Source of the DNA: Pyxidicoccus sp. MSG2
GTDB lineage: Bacteria; Myxococcota; Myxococcia; Myxococcales; Myxococcaceae
DNA length: 64,000 bases
Direction of reading: 5' to 3'
NCBI RefSeq assembly: GCF_026626705.1
Contig: NZ_JAPNKC010000001.1
Location: 3,162,001 to 3,226,000, forward strand
The notes beneath the pieces are model-generated. The model saw nothing but the letters and a program-made list of their open reading frames with translations, was not told where the DNA came from and did not search any database. Shown here in pieces: positions 39,501 through 47,892 of the stretch. The position numbers and the translations under genes are program-made. The stretch's first letter is position 1; each line of letters begins with the position of its first letter.

Positions 39501-42500
39501 CGTGCCGCGTCAGCACCTCCGTCAGCAGGTCCAGGTCACTGGGCGAGCGCGGGGGGAAGACCACCAGCCTCCCTCCGAGGCACAGCGGTCCCCATACCTC
39601 CAGCGTGGAGGCGTCGAAGGAGATGGGCGCGATGAGCAGGAACGTCTCCTCCGGCCCCAGCCGCGCGTAGGGCGCGCCGAACAGGAGACGCAGCACGCCC
39701 CGGTGCTCCACGGCCACGCCCTTCGGGCGCCCCGTGCTTCCCGACGTGAAGTCCACGTACGCCAGGTTCCGCCCGCCCACCGCCGCGCTCGGTGCCTCTT
39801 CCGGCCGCGACGCCAGTCGCTCCTCCTCCACCAGCATCAACTCCGGCAGCGCCTGCGCCGGCAGTTGCCCGAGCAGCGCGCGCGTGGTGAGCAGCAGGCG
39901 CGGACGCGAGTCCTCCAGCATCTGCTCCAGCCGCTGCGCCGGATAGCTGGCCTCCAGGGGCACGTACGCGCCGCCCGCCTTGAGGATGGCGAGCAACGAC
40001 ACGATGAGCTCCACCGAGCGCTCCAGACACACCGCCACCAGCACGTCCGGGCCCACGCCCCGCTCCATCAGTGCCCAGGCGAGCTGGTTGGCGCGCGCCT
40101 CCAGCCGCGCATACGTCAGCCGCTCCTCACCGAACTCCAGCGCCACCGCGTCGGGCCGCCGCGCGGCTTCCGACTCGAAGAGGTGGTGGACGCAGGCGTC
40201 GCGCGGGAAGTCCACCTCCGTGGCGTTCCACGTCTCCAGGACGCGCTGACGCTCGGCGGCCGGCAGCAGCGGCAGCGCCCCCAGCCGCGCGTTGGGCTCG
40301 GCCACCAGCCCCCGCAGCAGTGCGAGGAAGCAGTCCGCCATCCGGCTCACGGTGGACGGTTCGAAGAGGTCCGCGTTGTAGATGAGCTGACCGGCGATGT
40401 CGTCCTGCGCGGCGTCGACGAGCAGCAACTCCAGGTCGAACTTGGCGACGGTGCTCGCGAAGTCCAGCGTCCGCGCGGTGACGCCCGGCAGCGTCACGGT
40501 GGGAGAGAACCCTTGCAGGGTGAAGAGCACCTGGAACAGCGGCGAGCGGCTCAAGTCACGCTCGGGGCGCAGGTCCTCCACCAGCTTCTCGAAGGGCAGG
40601 TCCTGGTGCGCGAAGGCGCCCAGCACCGTCTCCTTCACCTGGCGCAGCAGCACCCGGAAGGAAGAGCGCGCGTCCATGCGCGCGCGCAGGGCCAGCGTGT
40701 TGACGAAGAAGCCGACGAGCCCCTCCACCTCCTTCGAGGTGCGGCCGGATATCGGCGAGCCGATGACGACGTCCCACTGTCCGCTGTAGCGCGCCAGCAG
40801 TACCTGGAAGGCCGCGAGCAGCGTCATGTACAGCGTCACGCCCTCACGCCGGCTCAGCTCCCGCAGGGCCGCGCCGAGCTCGGGGGACAGCTTCACCGGG
40901 AGGCTCGCGCCCCGGAACGTCTGCACCGCCGGGCGCGGCCGGTCACCGGGCAGCTCCAGCACGGAGGGCGCCCCGTCGAGCTGCTCACGCCACCACGCCA
41001 GTTGCTGCTCCAGCACCTCGCCCTTCAGCCAGTCGCGCTGCCACACGGCGTAGTCCGCGTACTGCACCGCGGGCGGCTCCAGCGCCGGCGGCTGCCCCGT
41101 CACCTTCGCCGCGTACAGCGCTTCCAGGTCGCGGCACATCACATCCATGGACCAGCCGTCCGCCACGATGTGGTGCACCACCAGCACGAGCACGTGCTCT
41201 TCGGCAGCCACGCGCAGCAGCGCCGCGCGCAACAGCGGGCCGTGCTCCAGGTCGAAGGCTCCGTGGAACGCGTCCACCACGCGCCGCCGCAGCGCGTCCT
41301 CCACCGTCTCGCCGTCCCGCGCGTCCAGGTCCTCCACCGGCACGGGCACCAGCAGCTCCGGCACGATTCGCTGTACCGGCTGGCCTTGCACCTCCGTGAA
41401 GACCGTGCGCAGCGCCTCGTGCCGGCGCACCACCTGCGCGATGGCCTCCTCCAGCGCCGCCACGTCCAGCCGTCCCGTCAGCCGCAGGATGAAGGGCAGG
41501 TTGTACGAGGCCCCACCCGCGTTCAGCTGGCCCAGGAACCACAGGCGCTGCTGCGCGAAGGACAGCGGCAGCGCTTCCGGCCTCGGCGCGGGCACCAGCG
41601 GAGGCCGCTGCGGGGGCGGCGCGCTTCGAGCCAGCTCGCGCAGTCGCTCGGCCAGGGCGGCCACGGTGGGCGACTCGAACAGCAGGCGCACCGGCACCTC
41701 GCGGCCCAGCACCTCGCGCAGCCGTGACACCACGCGGGTCGCCAGCAGCGAGTGGCCGCCCATCGCGAAGAAGTCGTCCCTCACTCCGACGGGACGCACG
41801 CCCAGCACCTCTTCCCAGACTGGCACCAGCTGGTGCTCCAACGCGTCGCGAGGAGCCTCGTAGCCGCTCCCGAGGTCCTGGCGGCTGAGGTCCGGCGCCG
41901 GCAGCGCCTTGCGGTCCACCTTCCCGGTGGGCGCCAGCGGCAGTGCGTCCAGCCGCACCATCATGGAGGGCACCATGTACTCGGGCAGCGCGCGCCCGAG
42001 CTGCCGCTTGAGCGCCTCCGCATCCCACGCCTCGTGTGCGCCCTGCACCACGTAGCCCACGAGCCGCTTCGTCCCCACGTCCACCGCCGCCGCCGCATCC
42101 TTCACGCCCGGAAGCGCGCGGAGCGCCACCTCCACCTCGCCCAGCTCCACCCGGAAGCCGCGCACCTTCACCTGTCCATCCAGGCGGCCGAGGAACTCCA
42201 GGTTGCCGTCTCCCAGCCAGCGCGCCTTGTCGCCCGTGCGGTACAGCCGTCCTCCGAGCTGCGCACTCAGCGGGTCCGGGAGGAAGCGCTCCGCCGTCAG
42301 CTCCGGCCTGCCGTGGTAGCCATGCGCGACGCTTGCGCCGCCGACGTACACCTCGCCGGCCACACCCACCGGGCTCGGCTCACCGCGCTCGTCCAGCACG
42401 TAGATCTGCACGTTGTGGATGGGCACGCCCACCGGCGGCAACGCGGGCCACTTCGAGGGTGCGCCTCGCGCGCGCCACGCCGTCACCACGTGCGCTTCGG

Positions 42501-44844
42501 ACGGGCCGTACTGGTTCTCCAGCACGCAGCCGGGCAGTCGCTCGAAGAAGGACACCAGCGCCTGAGTCACCTGGAGCTGCTCTCCCGCCGTCACCACCTC
42601 TCCCAGCGGGGGGAGCAATTCCTCCTGCCAGGCCGCTTCGCACAGTGCCTGCAACGCCACGAAGGGCAGGTAGAGCCGCCCGACGTGATGCGCGCGCATG
42701 TAGCGCAGCATCGCGAGCGGCTCCCGGCGCAGCTCCGCGGTGATGAGCAGCACGCGGCCGCCCAGGCTCCACGTGCCGAAGAGCTCCTGGAAGGACACGT
42801 CGAAGTTCAGCGAGGCGAACTGGAGCGTCGTCGCCTTCGGGTCCACCGTGCGCTCCAGCAGCCAGCGCAGCTGGTTGCCGATGGCCCGGTGGGACATGAC
42901 GATGCCCTTCGGCCGGCCCGTGCTTCCGGACGTGTAGACGAAGTAGCAGGGCGTCTCCGGCGAGAGCGGCCTCGCGAGCGCGTGCGTGGGCCTCGCGCCA
43001 ATCGCCTGCGCATCCTCCTCCAGTCGCACCACGCGCGCCTGGAGTCCGCGAGGCAGCGCCTCCTCCAGCCGCCCCTGCACCAGCACCACCGGCGCGCCCG
43101 TGTCCTCCAGCATCTGCGCCAGTCGCTCGGCCGGGTAGCTCGCATCCAGCGGGAGGAACGCCGCTCCCGCCTTGAGTGTCGCCAGCACCGCTACCGGCAT
43201 CCGCAGGCTGCCGCGCTCCAGACACAGCCCCACCGTGCCGCCCGACTTCACGCCCAACGCCACCAGGTGGTGCGCGAGCTGGTTGGCCCGGGCCTCCAGC
43301 TGCGCGTACGTCAGTTCCTCGTGCCCGTCCGTCACCGCCACCGCGTCGGGCGTGCGCGCGACCTGCTCCTCCACCCACTCGTGCATCAGGCCCGGCCGGT
43401 AGGCCGCGTCGACGCACCCGCTCCACTCCCCCACGAGCCGCCTGCGCTCCTCGGCCCCCAGCAGCGGCAGCTCGGCGACGCGCGTGTCCGGCCTCGAGAC
43501 CGCCGCGTCCAGCAGCCGCACGTAGTGCTCCGCGAGGCGGCGCACCGTCGCCTCGTCGAAGAGGACCGTGCTGTACTCCCAGACGCACACCCAGCCGTCC
43601 GCCGTCTCCCGCAGGAACAGCGTCAGGTCGAACTTCGAGACACCGGGCTCGAAGTCCACCTCCTCCGTCACCAGCCCGTCCAGCCGCACCAGGGGCGGCG
43701 CGCTCTGCAGGACGAACATCGCCTGGAACAGCGGCGAGCGGCTCAAGTCCCGCACGGGTTGCAGCGCGTCCACCAGCGTCTCGAAAGGCACGTCCTGGTG
43801 CGCGTACGCCCCCAGGCACGTCTGGCGCACCCGGCCCAGCAGGCTCCGAAAGCTCTCTCCCTCTTCCACGTCCACGCGCAGGGCCAGCGTGTTGGCGAAG
43901 AAGCCGATGAGCCCCTCCAGCTCGCCCCGATTGCGCCCCGAAATCGGAGTGCCCACCACCACGTCCCGCTGCCCGCTGTAGCGCGCCAGCAGCGCCTGGA
44001 AGCCCGCCAGCAGCAGCATGAAGGGCGTCACCGACTCCTGCCGGCTCCGCTCCAGCGCCGCGCGCATCAGCTCCGCGGGCATGGGCACGTGCAGCACCGC
44101 CCCCTGGATGGACTGCACCGGCGGCCTCGGCCGGTCCAGGGGAAGCTCCAGCATCGGCGACGCGCCCCCGAGCTTCTCCTTCCACCAGGCGAGCTGCGCC
44201 TCCAGCACGTCGCCCTTCAGCCACTCGCGCTGCCACAGCGTGTAATCCACGTACTGCACCGGCAGCGCCCGCGACGCGGACTCCGTGCTGTCATGGAAGG
44301 TGGCGTACAGCTCGCGCAGCTCCCGCTCCAGCACGCTGAGCGACCACCCGTCGCACGCGATGTGGTGCAGCGAGAGCAGCAGCACGTGCTCCTCCGCCTC
44401 CACGCGCAAGAGCCTCGCCCGCAGCAGCGGCCCCGCCTCCAGGTCGAACGGCCGCCGCGCTTCCTCCTCCGCGCGCCGCACCACCTCGCGCTCGCGCGCC
44501 TCCCGCGACAACCCTTCCAGCGACTCCACCGGGAGCGGCACCGCCACCTCCGGCGAAATCACCTGCACGGGCTGGCCTGCGACCTCCGTGAAAGTCGTGC
44601 GCAGCGCCTCGTGCCGGTGCACCACCCCGGCCAGTGCCCGCTCCAGCGCCGGCACGTCCAGCGGCCCCTTCAGCCGTGCGAAGAAGGGCGCGTTGTACGC
44701 GTAGCCCTCCGGGTCCAGCTGCGCGAGGAACCACATGCGCTGCTGCGCGAACGACAGCGGCAGCGCCCCCTCCCTGGGCACGGGTACCACCGGGGGCGGC
44801 CTGCGGCTCCGGGACGCCGGGGGCTTCGGCTCGCGCGCACTCAT
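33466..44844 (-). CDS. Four-module nonribosomal peptide synthetase
   Basis: This is a 3,792-residue open frame. Module 1 has C (HHIACDG about residue 160), A (TSGSTGRPKG about 635) and PCP (GGHSLLATR about 1030). Module 2 has C (HHIVADG about 1230), A (about 1700) and PCP (about 2090). Module 3 has C (about 2285), then only about 130 residues of an A domain with a YRTG remnant and a degraded GRxDxQVKVRG (reads ERLDTPVKVR), then PCP (GGHSLLVMQ about 2755). Module 4 has C (about 2958) and A (about 3430); its PCP is out of frame after 33,508. There is no epimerase or thioesterase. Hand-read specificity codes are roughly DVQYVAQVVK (A1, proline-like class), DALHLGCLFK (A2, unknown) and DAWTVAGVCK (A4, phenylalanine-like). 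The N-terminal C domain would accept an acyl group from the free carrier protein next door. Confidence 0.95.
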   Translation of the reverse strand: MSAREPKPPASRSRRPPPVVPVPREGALPLSFAQQRMWFLAQLDPEGYAYNAPFFARLKGPLDVPALERALAGVVHRHEALRTTFTEVAGQPVQVISPEVAVPLPVESLEGLSREAREREVVRRAEEEARRPFDLEAGPLLRARLLRVEAEEHVLLLSLHHIACDGWSLSVLERELRELYATFHDSTESASRALPVQYVDYTLWQREWLKGDVLEAQLAWWKEKLGGASPMLELPLDRPRPPVQSIQGAVLHVPMPAELMRAALERSRQESVTPFMLLLAGFQALLARYSGQRDVVVGTPISGRNRGELEGLIGFFANTLALRVDVEEGESFRSLLGRVRQTCLGAYAHQDVPFETLVDALQPVRDLSRSPLFQAMFVLQSAPPLVRLDGLVTEEVDFEPGVSKFDLTLFLRETADGWVCVWEYSTVLFDEATVRRLAEHYVRLLDAAVSRPDTRVAELPLLGAEERRRLVGEWSGCVDAAYRPGLMHEWVEEQVARTPDAVAVTDGHEELTYAQLEARANQLAHHLVALGVKSGGTVGLCLERGSLRMPVAVLATLKAGAAFLPLDASYPAERLAQMLEDTGAPVVLVQGRLEEALPRGLQARVVRLEEDAQAIGARPTHALARPLSPETPCYFVYTSGSTGRPKGIVMSHRAIGNQLRWLLERTVDPKATTLQFASLNFDVSFQELFGTWSLGGRVLLITAELRREPLAMLRYMRAHHVGRLYLPFVALQALCEAAWQEELLPPLGEVVTAGEQLQVTQALVSFFERLPGCVLENQYGPSEAHVVTAWRARGAPSKWPALPPVGVPIHNVQIYVLDERGEPSPVGVAGEVYVGGASVAHGYHGRPELTAERFLPDPLSAQLGGRLYRTGDKARWLGDGNLEFLGRLDGQVKVRGFRVELGEVEVALRALPGVKDAAAAVDVGTKRLVGYVVQGAHEAWDAEALKRQLGRALPEYMVPSMMVRLDALPLAPTGKVDRKALPAPDLSRQDLGSGYEAPRDALEHQLVPVWEEVLGVRPVGVRDDFFAMGGHSLLATRVVSRLREVLGREVPVRLLFESPTVAALAERLRELARSAPPPQRPPLVPAPRPEALPLSFAQQRLWFLGQLNAGGASYNLPFILRLTGRLDVAALEEAIAQVVRRHEALRTVFTEVQGQPVQRIVPELLVPVPVEDLDARDGETVEDALRRRVVDAFHGAFDLEHGPLLRAALLRVAAEEHVLVLVVHHIVADGWSMDVMCRDLEALYAAKVTGQPPALEPPAVQYADYAVWQRDWLKGEVLEQQLAWWREQLDGAPSVLELPGDRPRPAVQTFRGASLPVKLSPELGAALRELSRREGVTLYMTLLAAFQVLLARYSGQWDVVIGSPISGRTSKEVEGLVGFFVNTLALRARMDARSSFRVLLRQVKETVLGAFAHQDLPFEKLVEDLRPERDLSRSPLFQVLFTLQGFSPTVTLPGVTARTLDFASTVAKFDLELLLVDAAQDDIAGQLIYNADLFEPSTVSRMADCFLALLRGLVAEPNARLGALPLLPAAERQRVLETWNATEVDFPRDACVHHLFESEAARRPDAVALEFGEERLTYARLEARANQLAWALMERGVGPDVLVAVCLERSVELIVSLLAILKAGGAYVPLEASYPAQRLEQMLEDSRPRLLLTTRALLGQLPAQALPELMLVEEERLASRPEEAPSAAVGGRNLAYVDFTSGSTGRPKGVAVEHRGVLRLLFGAPYARLGPEETFLLIAPISFDASTLEVWGPLCLGGRLVVFPPRSPSDLDLLTEVLTRHGVTLLHLTAGLFSQMVDLRMEGLRGVRQLLTGGDVVSAPHVRKTLEELRIPVTACYGPTEGTLFTSTHRMTRLEDVGAAVPIGRPIGNTQVYVLDAGFEPVPPGVAGELFIGGDGLARGYLRQPDVTADRFVPNLFSQVPGERLYRTGDLARWRGDGVLEFLGRRDSQVKVRGYRIELAEVDAALLRCPGVKEGLVVVRDGVGGKRLVAYYVESPGQSLSASQVREAMKGALPEFMVPSAFVGLPALPLTANGKVDRKALPAPEAESASEGGASAPRTAMEEVVAGIWAPLLGLERVGADDNFFTLGGHSLLATRVVSRLREVLGRAVPVRLLFEAPTVAALAERLEGLRGEQDFKAPPLVPASRQGALPLSFAQQRLWFLRQLDTEGYAYNVPFVLRLKGRLEVAALAYALAQVVRRHEALRTTFAEVRGQPVQRIAPELAVPLPVEDLDVRDGEEVEDALRRRVVDATQTPFDLEHGPLLRAELLRVTADEHVLVVLLHHIVADGWSMGVVCRELEVLYTAHVTGGDAVLEAPPVQYADYAVWQRAWLKGEVLEQQLAWWREQLDGAPAVLELPIDRPRPALQTFRGATLTAKLSPELSSGLKELSRREGVTLYMTLLAGYQVLLARYSGQWDMVVGSPLAGRTVKETEGLIGFFVNTLALRLRATRELSFRELLRHTRETVLGAFAHQDVPFETLVEDLRLARDLSRSPLFQVAFALNGPAPTPALPELTTGTVDFDPGMAKFDLALSVREDADGLTGLWERNTALFDEVTVARMAEHFARLLEAIVARPEAVPGTLPLLSEAERHLVLVEWNAYRTEYPPNVPVPEGLEVPEEPRPEARVYVLDETLEPVPVGVWGALWLGGARLVGVQSEVERFVPDSLWGEPGGRMYRTGVFGRWRPGGMLEVRERLDTPVKVRAPRAGGGRMALSGLEAAASAPEGHVAPRTAMERLVATTWAPLLGLRHVGAEDHFFERGGHSLLVMQVVSRLKDALGRDVPVRLLFEAPTVAMLAERLQELVKGSPESRRRPLMPMPVGEEALPLSFAQQRLWFFDRLQPQSPLYNIPLALRLEGALDAPALERSLAELVRRHESLRTTFHQDVGGGVQRIGAPMPLPLPAVDLRGVPEALREQEVARLCNEDARRPFDLERGPLLRATLLRVKDEDHVLVLVVHHIVADGWSMGVLSRELGALYAAQVKGEDAGLAAPPVQYADYAVWQRAWLKGEVLEEQLAWWRQQLEGAPGVLELPIDKPRPAVQTFQGAWHRVRLPAELTADLQELSRREGVTLYMTLLAGFQVLLARYSGQWDMVLGSPISGRTAKEVEDLIGFFVNTLALRIRATGTMSFRELLHQVRETVLGAFAHQDVPFESLVDALRPRRDLSRSPIFQVVFALQNAPTSGLSLPGLTSRLVDIDAKTSKVDLALSLRESPEGLDGAIEFNTDLFEVATIERLARHLERLLQAVVAEPLRGLRELPLMSDAEQARVLAWGGSEAPFEGDCIHRLFEAQVAKTPDAVALEMEGQSLTYAQLDARANALAGVLRQRGVRPEVLVGLCVERGMDLVVGMFATLKAGGAYLPMDPDHPPERLAYMLENAGAALLVTRERYASRLSYRGPTLLLEDGVVPVPAEPWRPVREVTPRNLAYVIFTSGSTGRPKGALLEHRGVANLVEVARGKLGLGPGSRVLQFAPMSFDASVWEIYPALLSGGTVCLARREQVAPGEPLAELLVRERISVVTLPPSVLAVLPDVELPDLKVLVSAGEACTADLVSRWGRGRRFINGYGPTESTVCTTLGECRPGERPLIGTPVDNLVVRVMDEAGHLVPPGVWGELCLGGVGQARGYLGRPDLTAERFVPDPFREGQRLYRTGDVVRFRDDGRLEYLRRADSQVKVRGVRVEPAEAREALAEHPGVQSVVVMGREDVPGETRLVAYVVPSQGETLTADVLRAWLRRSLPEPAVPSAFVVMDALPLTPNGKPDWKALPVPDASRPELSSGYEAPEKDRRGRWRCSGRRC

Positions 44845-44869
44845 GTCGGGACCTCGTTGTCGTGGAGAC

Positions 44870-45136
44870 TCAAACCGCCGGCACGGAACGGCCCTGCTCG
44901 CGAAGCTGCTCCTCGCAAAGCGCGGCCACGTGCTCCAGCGTGTTGAACAGGTCCACCATCGAAAGCTGGACGTCCAGGTCCTTCTCGATGCGGTTGGCGA
45001 GCATCGTCGCCATCAGCGAGTTGCCCCCCACCTCCAGGAAGTGGTCCTCCGGGCGGACGACCTCCACCCCGAGCAGCTCTCGCCAGTAGCCGGACAGCCG
45101 CTGCATCAGCGGGGTGCTGGGTGGGTCGTTGCTCAC
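44870..45136 (-). CDS. Free-standing acyl/peptidyl carrier protein
   Basis: This 88-residue protein is a complete carrier domain: MQRLSGYWRELLGVEVV, then HFLEVGGNSLMATMLANRI with the serine that takes 4'-phosphopantetheine, then VQLSMVDLFNTLEHVA. It lies between the AMP ligase (34 bases upstream) and the NRPS (25 bases downstream), all on the minus strand. The natural reading is that the ligase loads an acyl starter onto this protein, which hands it to the first condensation domain. No phosphopantetheinyl transferase is in the window, so it would be modified by one encoded elsewhere. Confidence 0.92.
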   Translation of the reverse strand: MSNDPPSTPLMQRLSGYWRELLGVEVVRPEDHFLEVGGNSLMATMLANRIEKDLDVQLSMVDLFNTLEHVAALCEEQLREQGRSVPAV

Positions 45137-45170
45137 GTTGTCACTCCTCCTGGCACGGCGGGGGCCGGGC

Positions 45171-46895
45171 TCAGCTAGGCTTCGCTGCGGACAGCTCCTT
45201 CAGGCGCTCCCTCAACAGGTACTTGCGGATCTTCCCCGAGGGCGTCTTCGGCATCTCCGCGACGACCTCCAGGCGGTCCGGCCAGTACTGGTTGGACATG
45301 CCGAGCCCCTTCAGGTGGTTTCGCAGCTCGGCCAGCGTCGGCGCGTCCTCGCGAGGCACCACCACCGCGCACACCCGCTCGCCGCCAATGCGGTCGTCGG
45401 AGTGGCCGACGACGGCCACTTCCTTCACCTTCGGGTGGGAGTAGAGCGCTGACTCCACCTCGACGACGGGAATCTTCTGGCCGTAGCGGAAGATGACGTC
45501 CTTGAGCCGCCCGACGATGCGGATGCCGCCCCGCCCGTCATCCCGCGCGAGGTCTCCGGTGTCGAACCAGCCGTCCGCATCCACGCACGCGGAGTAGATG
45601 TCCTCGCGCTTGAAGTAGCCCAGGCACTGGCTGGCGCCGCGCACCAGCAGCCGGCCCGTCCCCTCCGGGTAGGGCGTGCCATCCTCGGCCAGTGCGGGGA
45701 CGACCTTCACCTCCATCCACTCCACGGGTCGCCCGTCGCTGCTCGACGGCCACTCGGGCGGGTCCTCACGGCGCGTAATCGTCACCGCGCCGTTCTCCGT
45801 CATGCCCCAGAGCGTGTGCAATTGAACACCGAAGTCCTCACGCACCGCGGCGATGAGGTGCGGCGGGACGGGGATGGAGCCCGTGGCGAGCCGCCGGAGC
45901 GACGATGTGTCGCGCCCGTGTTTACGCTTCGCGGCAATCACATTCATGATGTACGTGGGAATCCCATACATGAACGTGACGCGCTGCTCCTCGATGAGCC
46001 GCAGCGTGAGCTCCGGGTCCCCCACGTCCATGTAGACGGCGGTGGCCCCCAGGAGGACGGGCATCAGGTAGAGATACGTGAAGCCGCTCGACGCGGTGAG
46101 CAACGACGGCAGGGACACCACGTCATCGTTCCCCAGACCCAGCGTGTCACTGAGTGCGCGGGTGATGCCGTAGTTCGTGTTGTGGGAGTGGATGACGCCC
46201 TTGGGCTCGCCCGTCGTCCCAGACGTGTAGAGCACGTTGCAGAGGTCGTCCGCGCGCGCCGACAGCGCGTCCAGCACACTCTTCGGGCGCTCGTCCTCCC
46301 AGTGCCGCTGGATGAAGTGCGTATCGAAATCCAGCTCGCCGTCTTCACGCGGTGTCTGGGTATCCAGTCCGATGAGGATGCGATGTTTCAGTGTCGGCAG
46401 CGCGCGCGCCAATTCCCGGGCCATGTCCCGGTGCGAGTGGCCCGTCCAGCTCGCCGGCCCGACGTAGACGGACGCCTCCGTCCTGCCGAGGATGAACTCC
46501 ACCTCTCGGCGCCGGTAGTCCGGGGGAATGGGCGCGATGACGGCGCCGATGCGCGCACACGCCAGCGCCAGCGCTGTAAATTGCCACCAATTCGGAAGCT
46601 GCACCGCCACCAACTGCCCGCGCCCCACGCCCAACTCCAGCAGTGCGCCCGCGAAACGCTCCGTGTATCGGCCCAGCTCCGCGTATGTCAGCTTCGTGAC
46701 ATCCTTCGCGAAGTAGCGGGCAGCCACTATGGCCAGCTTGTCCGGATGGGCCTGGATGGCACGGCGCAAATCGTCGAGCACCGTCTCGTCACGCCACCAA
46801 CCACGACTCCGATACAGCGTTCCCATCTCCTGCGCCGGGCCCCTGCCGATACCTCCCGCCATCTCGCGCACACTCCCTGGGATTTGGTGGGCCAA
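45171..46895 (-). CDS. AMP-dependent acyl ligase (starter loading)
   Basis: This 574-residue ANL-superfamily adenylating enzyme shows the phosphate loop LYTSGTTGEPKGVIHSH, LWGMTENGAVT, WFDTGDLARDD, GRLKDVIFRYGQKI and the catalytic lysine in PSGKIRKYLL. The overall pattern resembles cyclohexanecarboxylate/aryl-CoA ligases and DHB-AMP ligases. I do not see the extra insertion typical of fatty acyl-AMP ligases, so the acid may be short, cyclic or aryl rather than a long fatty acid. With the adjacent carrier protein it forms the starter unit of the NRPS. The gene opens the minus-strand arm, divergent from the transketolase operon. Confidence 0.9.
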   Translation of the reverse strand: MAHQIPGSVREMAGGIGRGPAQEMGTLYRSRGWWRDETVLDDLRRAIQAHPDKLAIVAARYFAKDVTKLTYAELGRYTERFAGALLELGVGRGQLVAVQLPNWWQFTALALACARIGAVIAPIPPDYRRREVEFILGRTEASVYVGPASWTGHSHRDMARELARALPTLKHRILIGLDTQTPREDGELDFDTHFIQRHWEDERPKSVLDALSARADDLCNVLYTSGTTGEPKGVIHSHNTNYGITRALSDTLGLGNDDVVSLPSLLTASSGFTYLYLMPVLLGATAVYMDVGDPELTLRLIEEQRVTFMYGIPTYIMNVIAAKRKHGRDTSSLRRLATGSIPVPPHLIAAVREDFGVQLHTLWGMTENGAVTITRREDPPEWPSSSDGRPVEWMEVKVVPALAEDGTPYPEGTGRLLVRGASQCLGYFKREDIYSACVDADGWFDTGDLARDDGRGGIRIVGRLKDVIFRYGQKIPVVEVESALYSHPKVKEVAVVGHSDDRIGGERVCAVVVPREDAPTLAELRNHLKGLGMSNQYWPDRLEVVAEMPKTPSGKIRKYLLRERLKELSAAKPS

Positions 46896-46985
46896 CGCGG
46901 CCGCGCGCGACCATAGCTTTCACACGTTTTTCGTGCAAGGCTGCGATTCCTCACACTCCAGTGCTCTGTATCTCAATCACACACA

Positions 46986-47015
46986 TTGACTTGCGCGCTT
47001 CAGGTTTCCTAGCTT
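46986..47015 (+). promoter_or_regulatory. Candidate promoter of the transketolase-LysW operon
   Basis: TTGACT (46986-46991) and TAGCTT (47010-47015) are 18 bases apart, a fair sigma-70-type match in a locally AT-richer spacer between the divergent arms. A short hairpin, GTCCG / CGGAC (47054-47070), ends three bases before the ATG at 47074 and could cover the ribosome site. Confidence 0.35.
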
Positions 47016-47073
47016 GCGCGGCAAAGCCAGGAATCTTCGACAGAGACGATGACGTCCGACCCCTGCGGACGGA

Positions 47074-47892
47074 ATGACACCCATGGCCCAGGCACCCCTC
47101 GAGGAGCGCGCGCGTCGCATCCGCCGGACCATCGTCCGGCTCGCGGCGACGTCCACCGGCTGCCACCTCGGCGGCTCGCTGTCCGTGGTGGACATCCTCG
47201 TGGCGTTGCTCGGCCGCGTCATGAAGGTGGACCCGAGCGCCCCGCGCGCCGAGGTGAGAGACCACCTCATCCTGTCCAAGGGCCATGCGGCCGCCGGGCT
47301 CTACGCCGCGCTGGCGGAGTTCGGCTTCATCGACGTCGAAGAGCTGGTGCGCAGCTACAACGCGGAGGGCAGCCACTTCACCGGCCACGTGAGCGCGAAG
47401 GTGCCGGGGGTGGACTTCCCCACGGGCAGCCTCGGGCACGGAATCGGCCTGGGCGTCGGGCTGGCGCTGGGCCACCGGATGCGGCAGCGGCCCAACCGCA
47501 TCTACGTCGTCTGCGGTGACGGGGAGATGGGCGAGGGCTCGAACTGGGAGGCGCTGCAGATCGCGGCCCACCACCGGCTGCGGAACCTCACCGTCATCGT
47601 GGACCGCAACGGCGGGCAGAACGACGGGCCCACGGAATCCATCCTGTCGCAGAAGGCGCTCGGCGAGCGGCTGCGCGCCTTCGGCCTGCAGACGTCCGAG
47701 GTGGACGGGCACGACCTGAATGCGCTCTGTACCGCGCTGGAGACCCCTGGCGACGGGCCCCGCGCCCTCGTCGCCAACACGCAGAAGGGCGCGGGCGTGC
47801 CCATGCTGCGCGGCAAGGGCCCGCACTATGCCGTCTTCAGCGCGGACCACCTGAAGCGCGCGCTCGCATCCCTCGGCGAGGTGGCCTCGTGA
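47074..47892 (+). CDS. Transketolase, N-terminal (TPP-binding) subunit
   Basis: This 272-residue protein corresponds to the first half of transketolase. It has STGCHLGGSLSVVDIL, SKGHAAAGLYAAL and the thiamine diphosphate motif beginning GDGEMGEGSNWEAL and ending at VIVDRNG. Split transketolases pair with a C-terminal subunit, here the next gene, which overlaps by four bases (GTGA). The enzyme moves a two-carbon ketol unit from a sugar phosphate to an aldehyde. Its place at the head of an amino-group-carrier operon suggests the acceptor is a carrier-bound amino acid semialdehyde, as known for vazabitide and azinomycin-type building blocks. That acceptor is inference from context. Confidence 0.9.
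   Translation: MTPMAQAPLEERARRIRRTIVRLAATSTGCHLGGSLSVVDILVALLGRVMKVDPSAPRAEVRDHLILSKGHAAAGLYAALAEFGFIDVEELVRSYNAEGSHFTGHVSAKVPGVDFPTGSLGHGIGLGVGLALGHRMRQRPNRIYVVCGDGEMGEGSNWEALQIAAHHRLRNLTVIVDRNGGQNDGPTESILSQKALGERLRAFGLQTSEVDGHDLNALCTALETPGDGPRALVANTQKGAGVPMLRGKGPHYAVFSADHLKRALASLGEVAS

Noticed and set aside
37828..44946. Long plus-strand frames opposite the NRPS (for example 37828-41727 and 41752-44946)
   Set aside because: They mirror the repeated NRPS domains in antisense and carry no recognisable fold.
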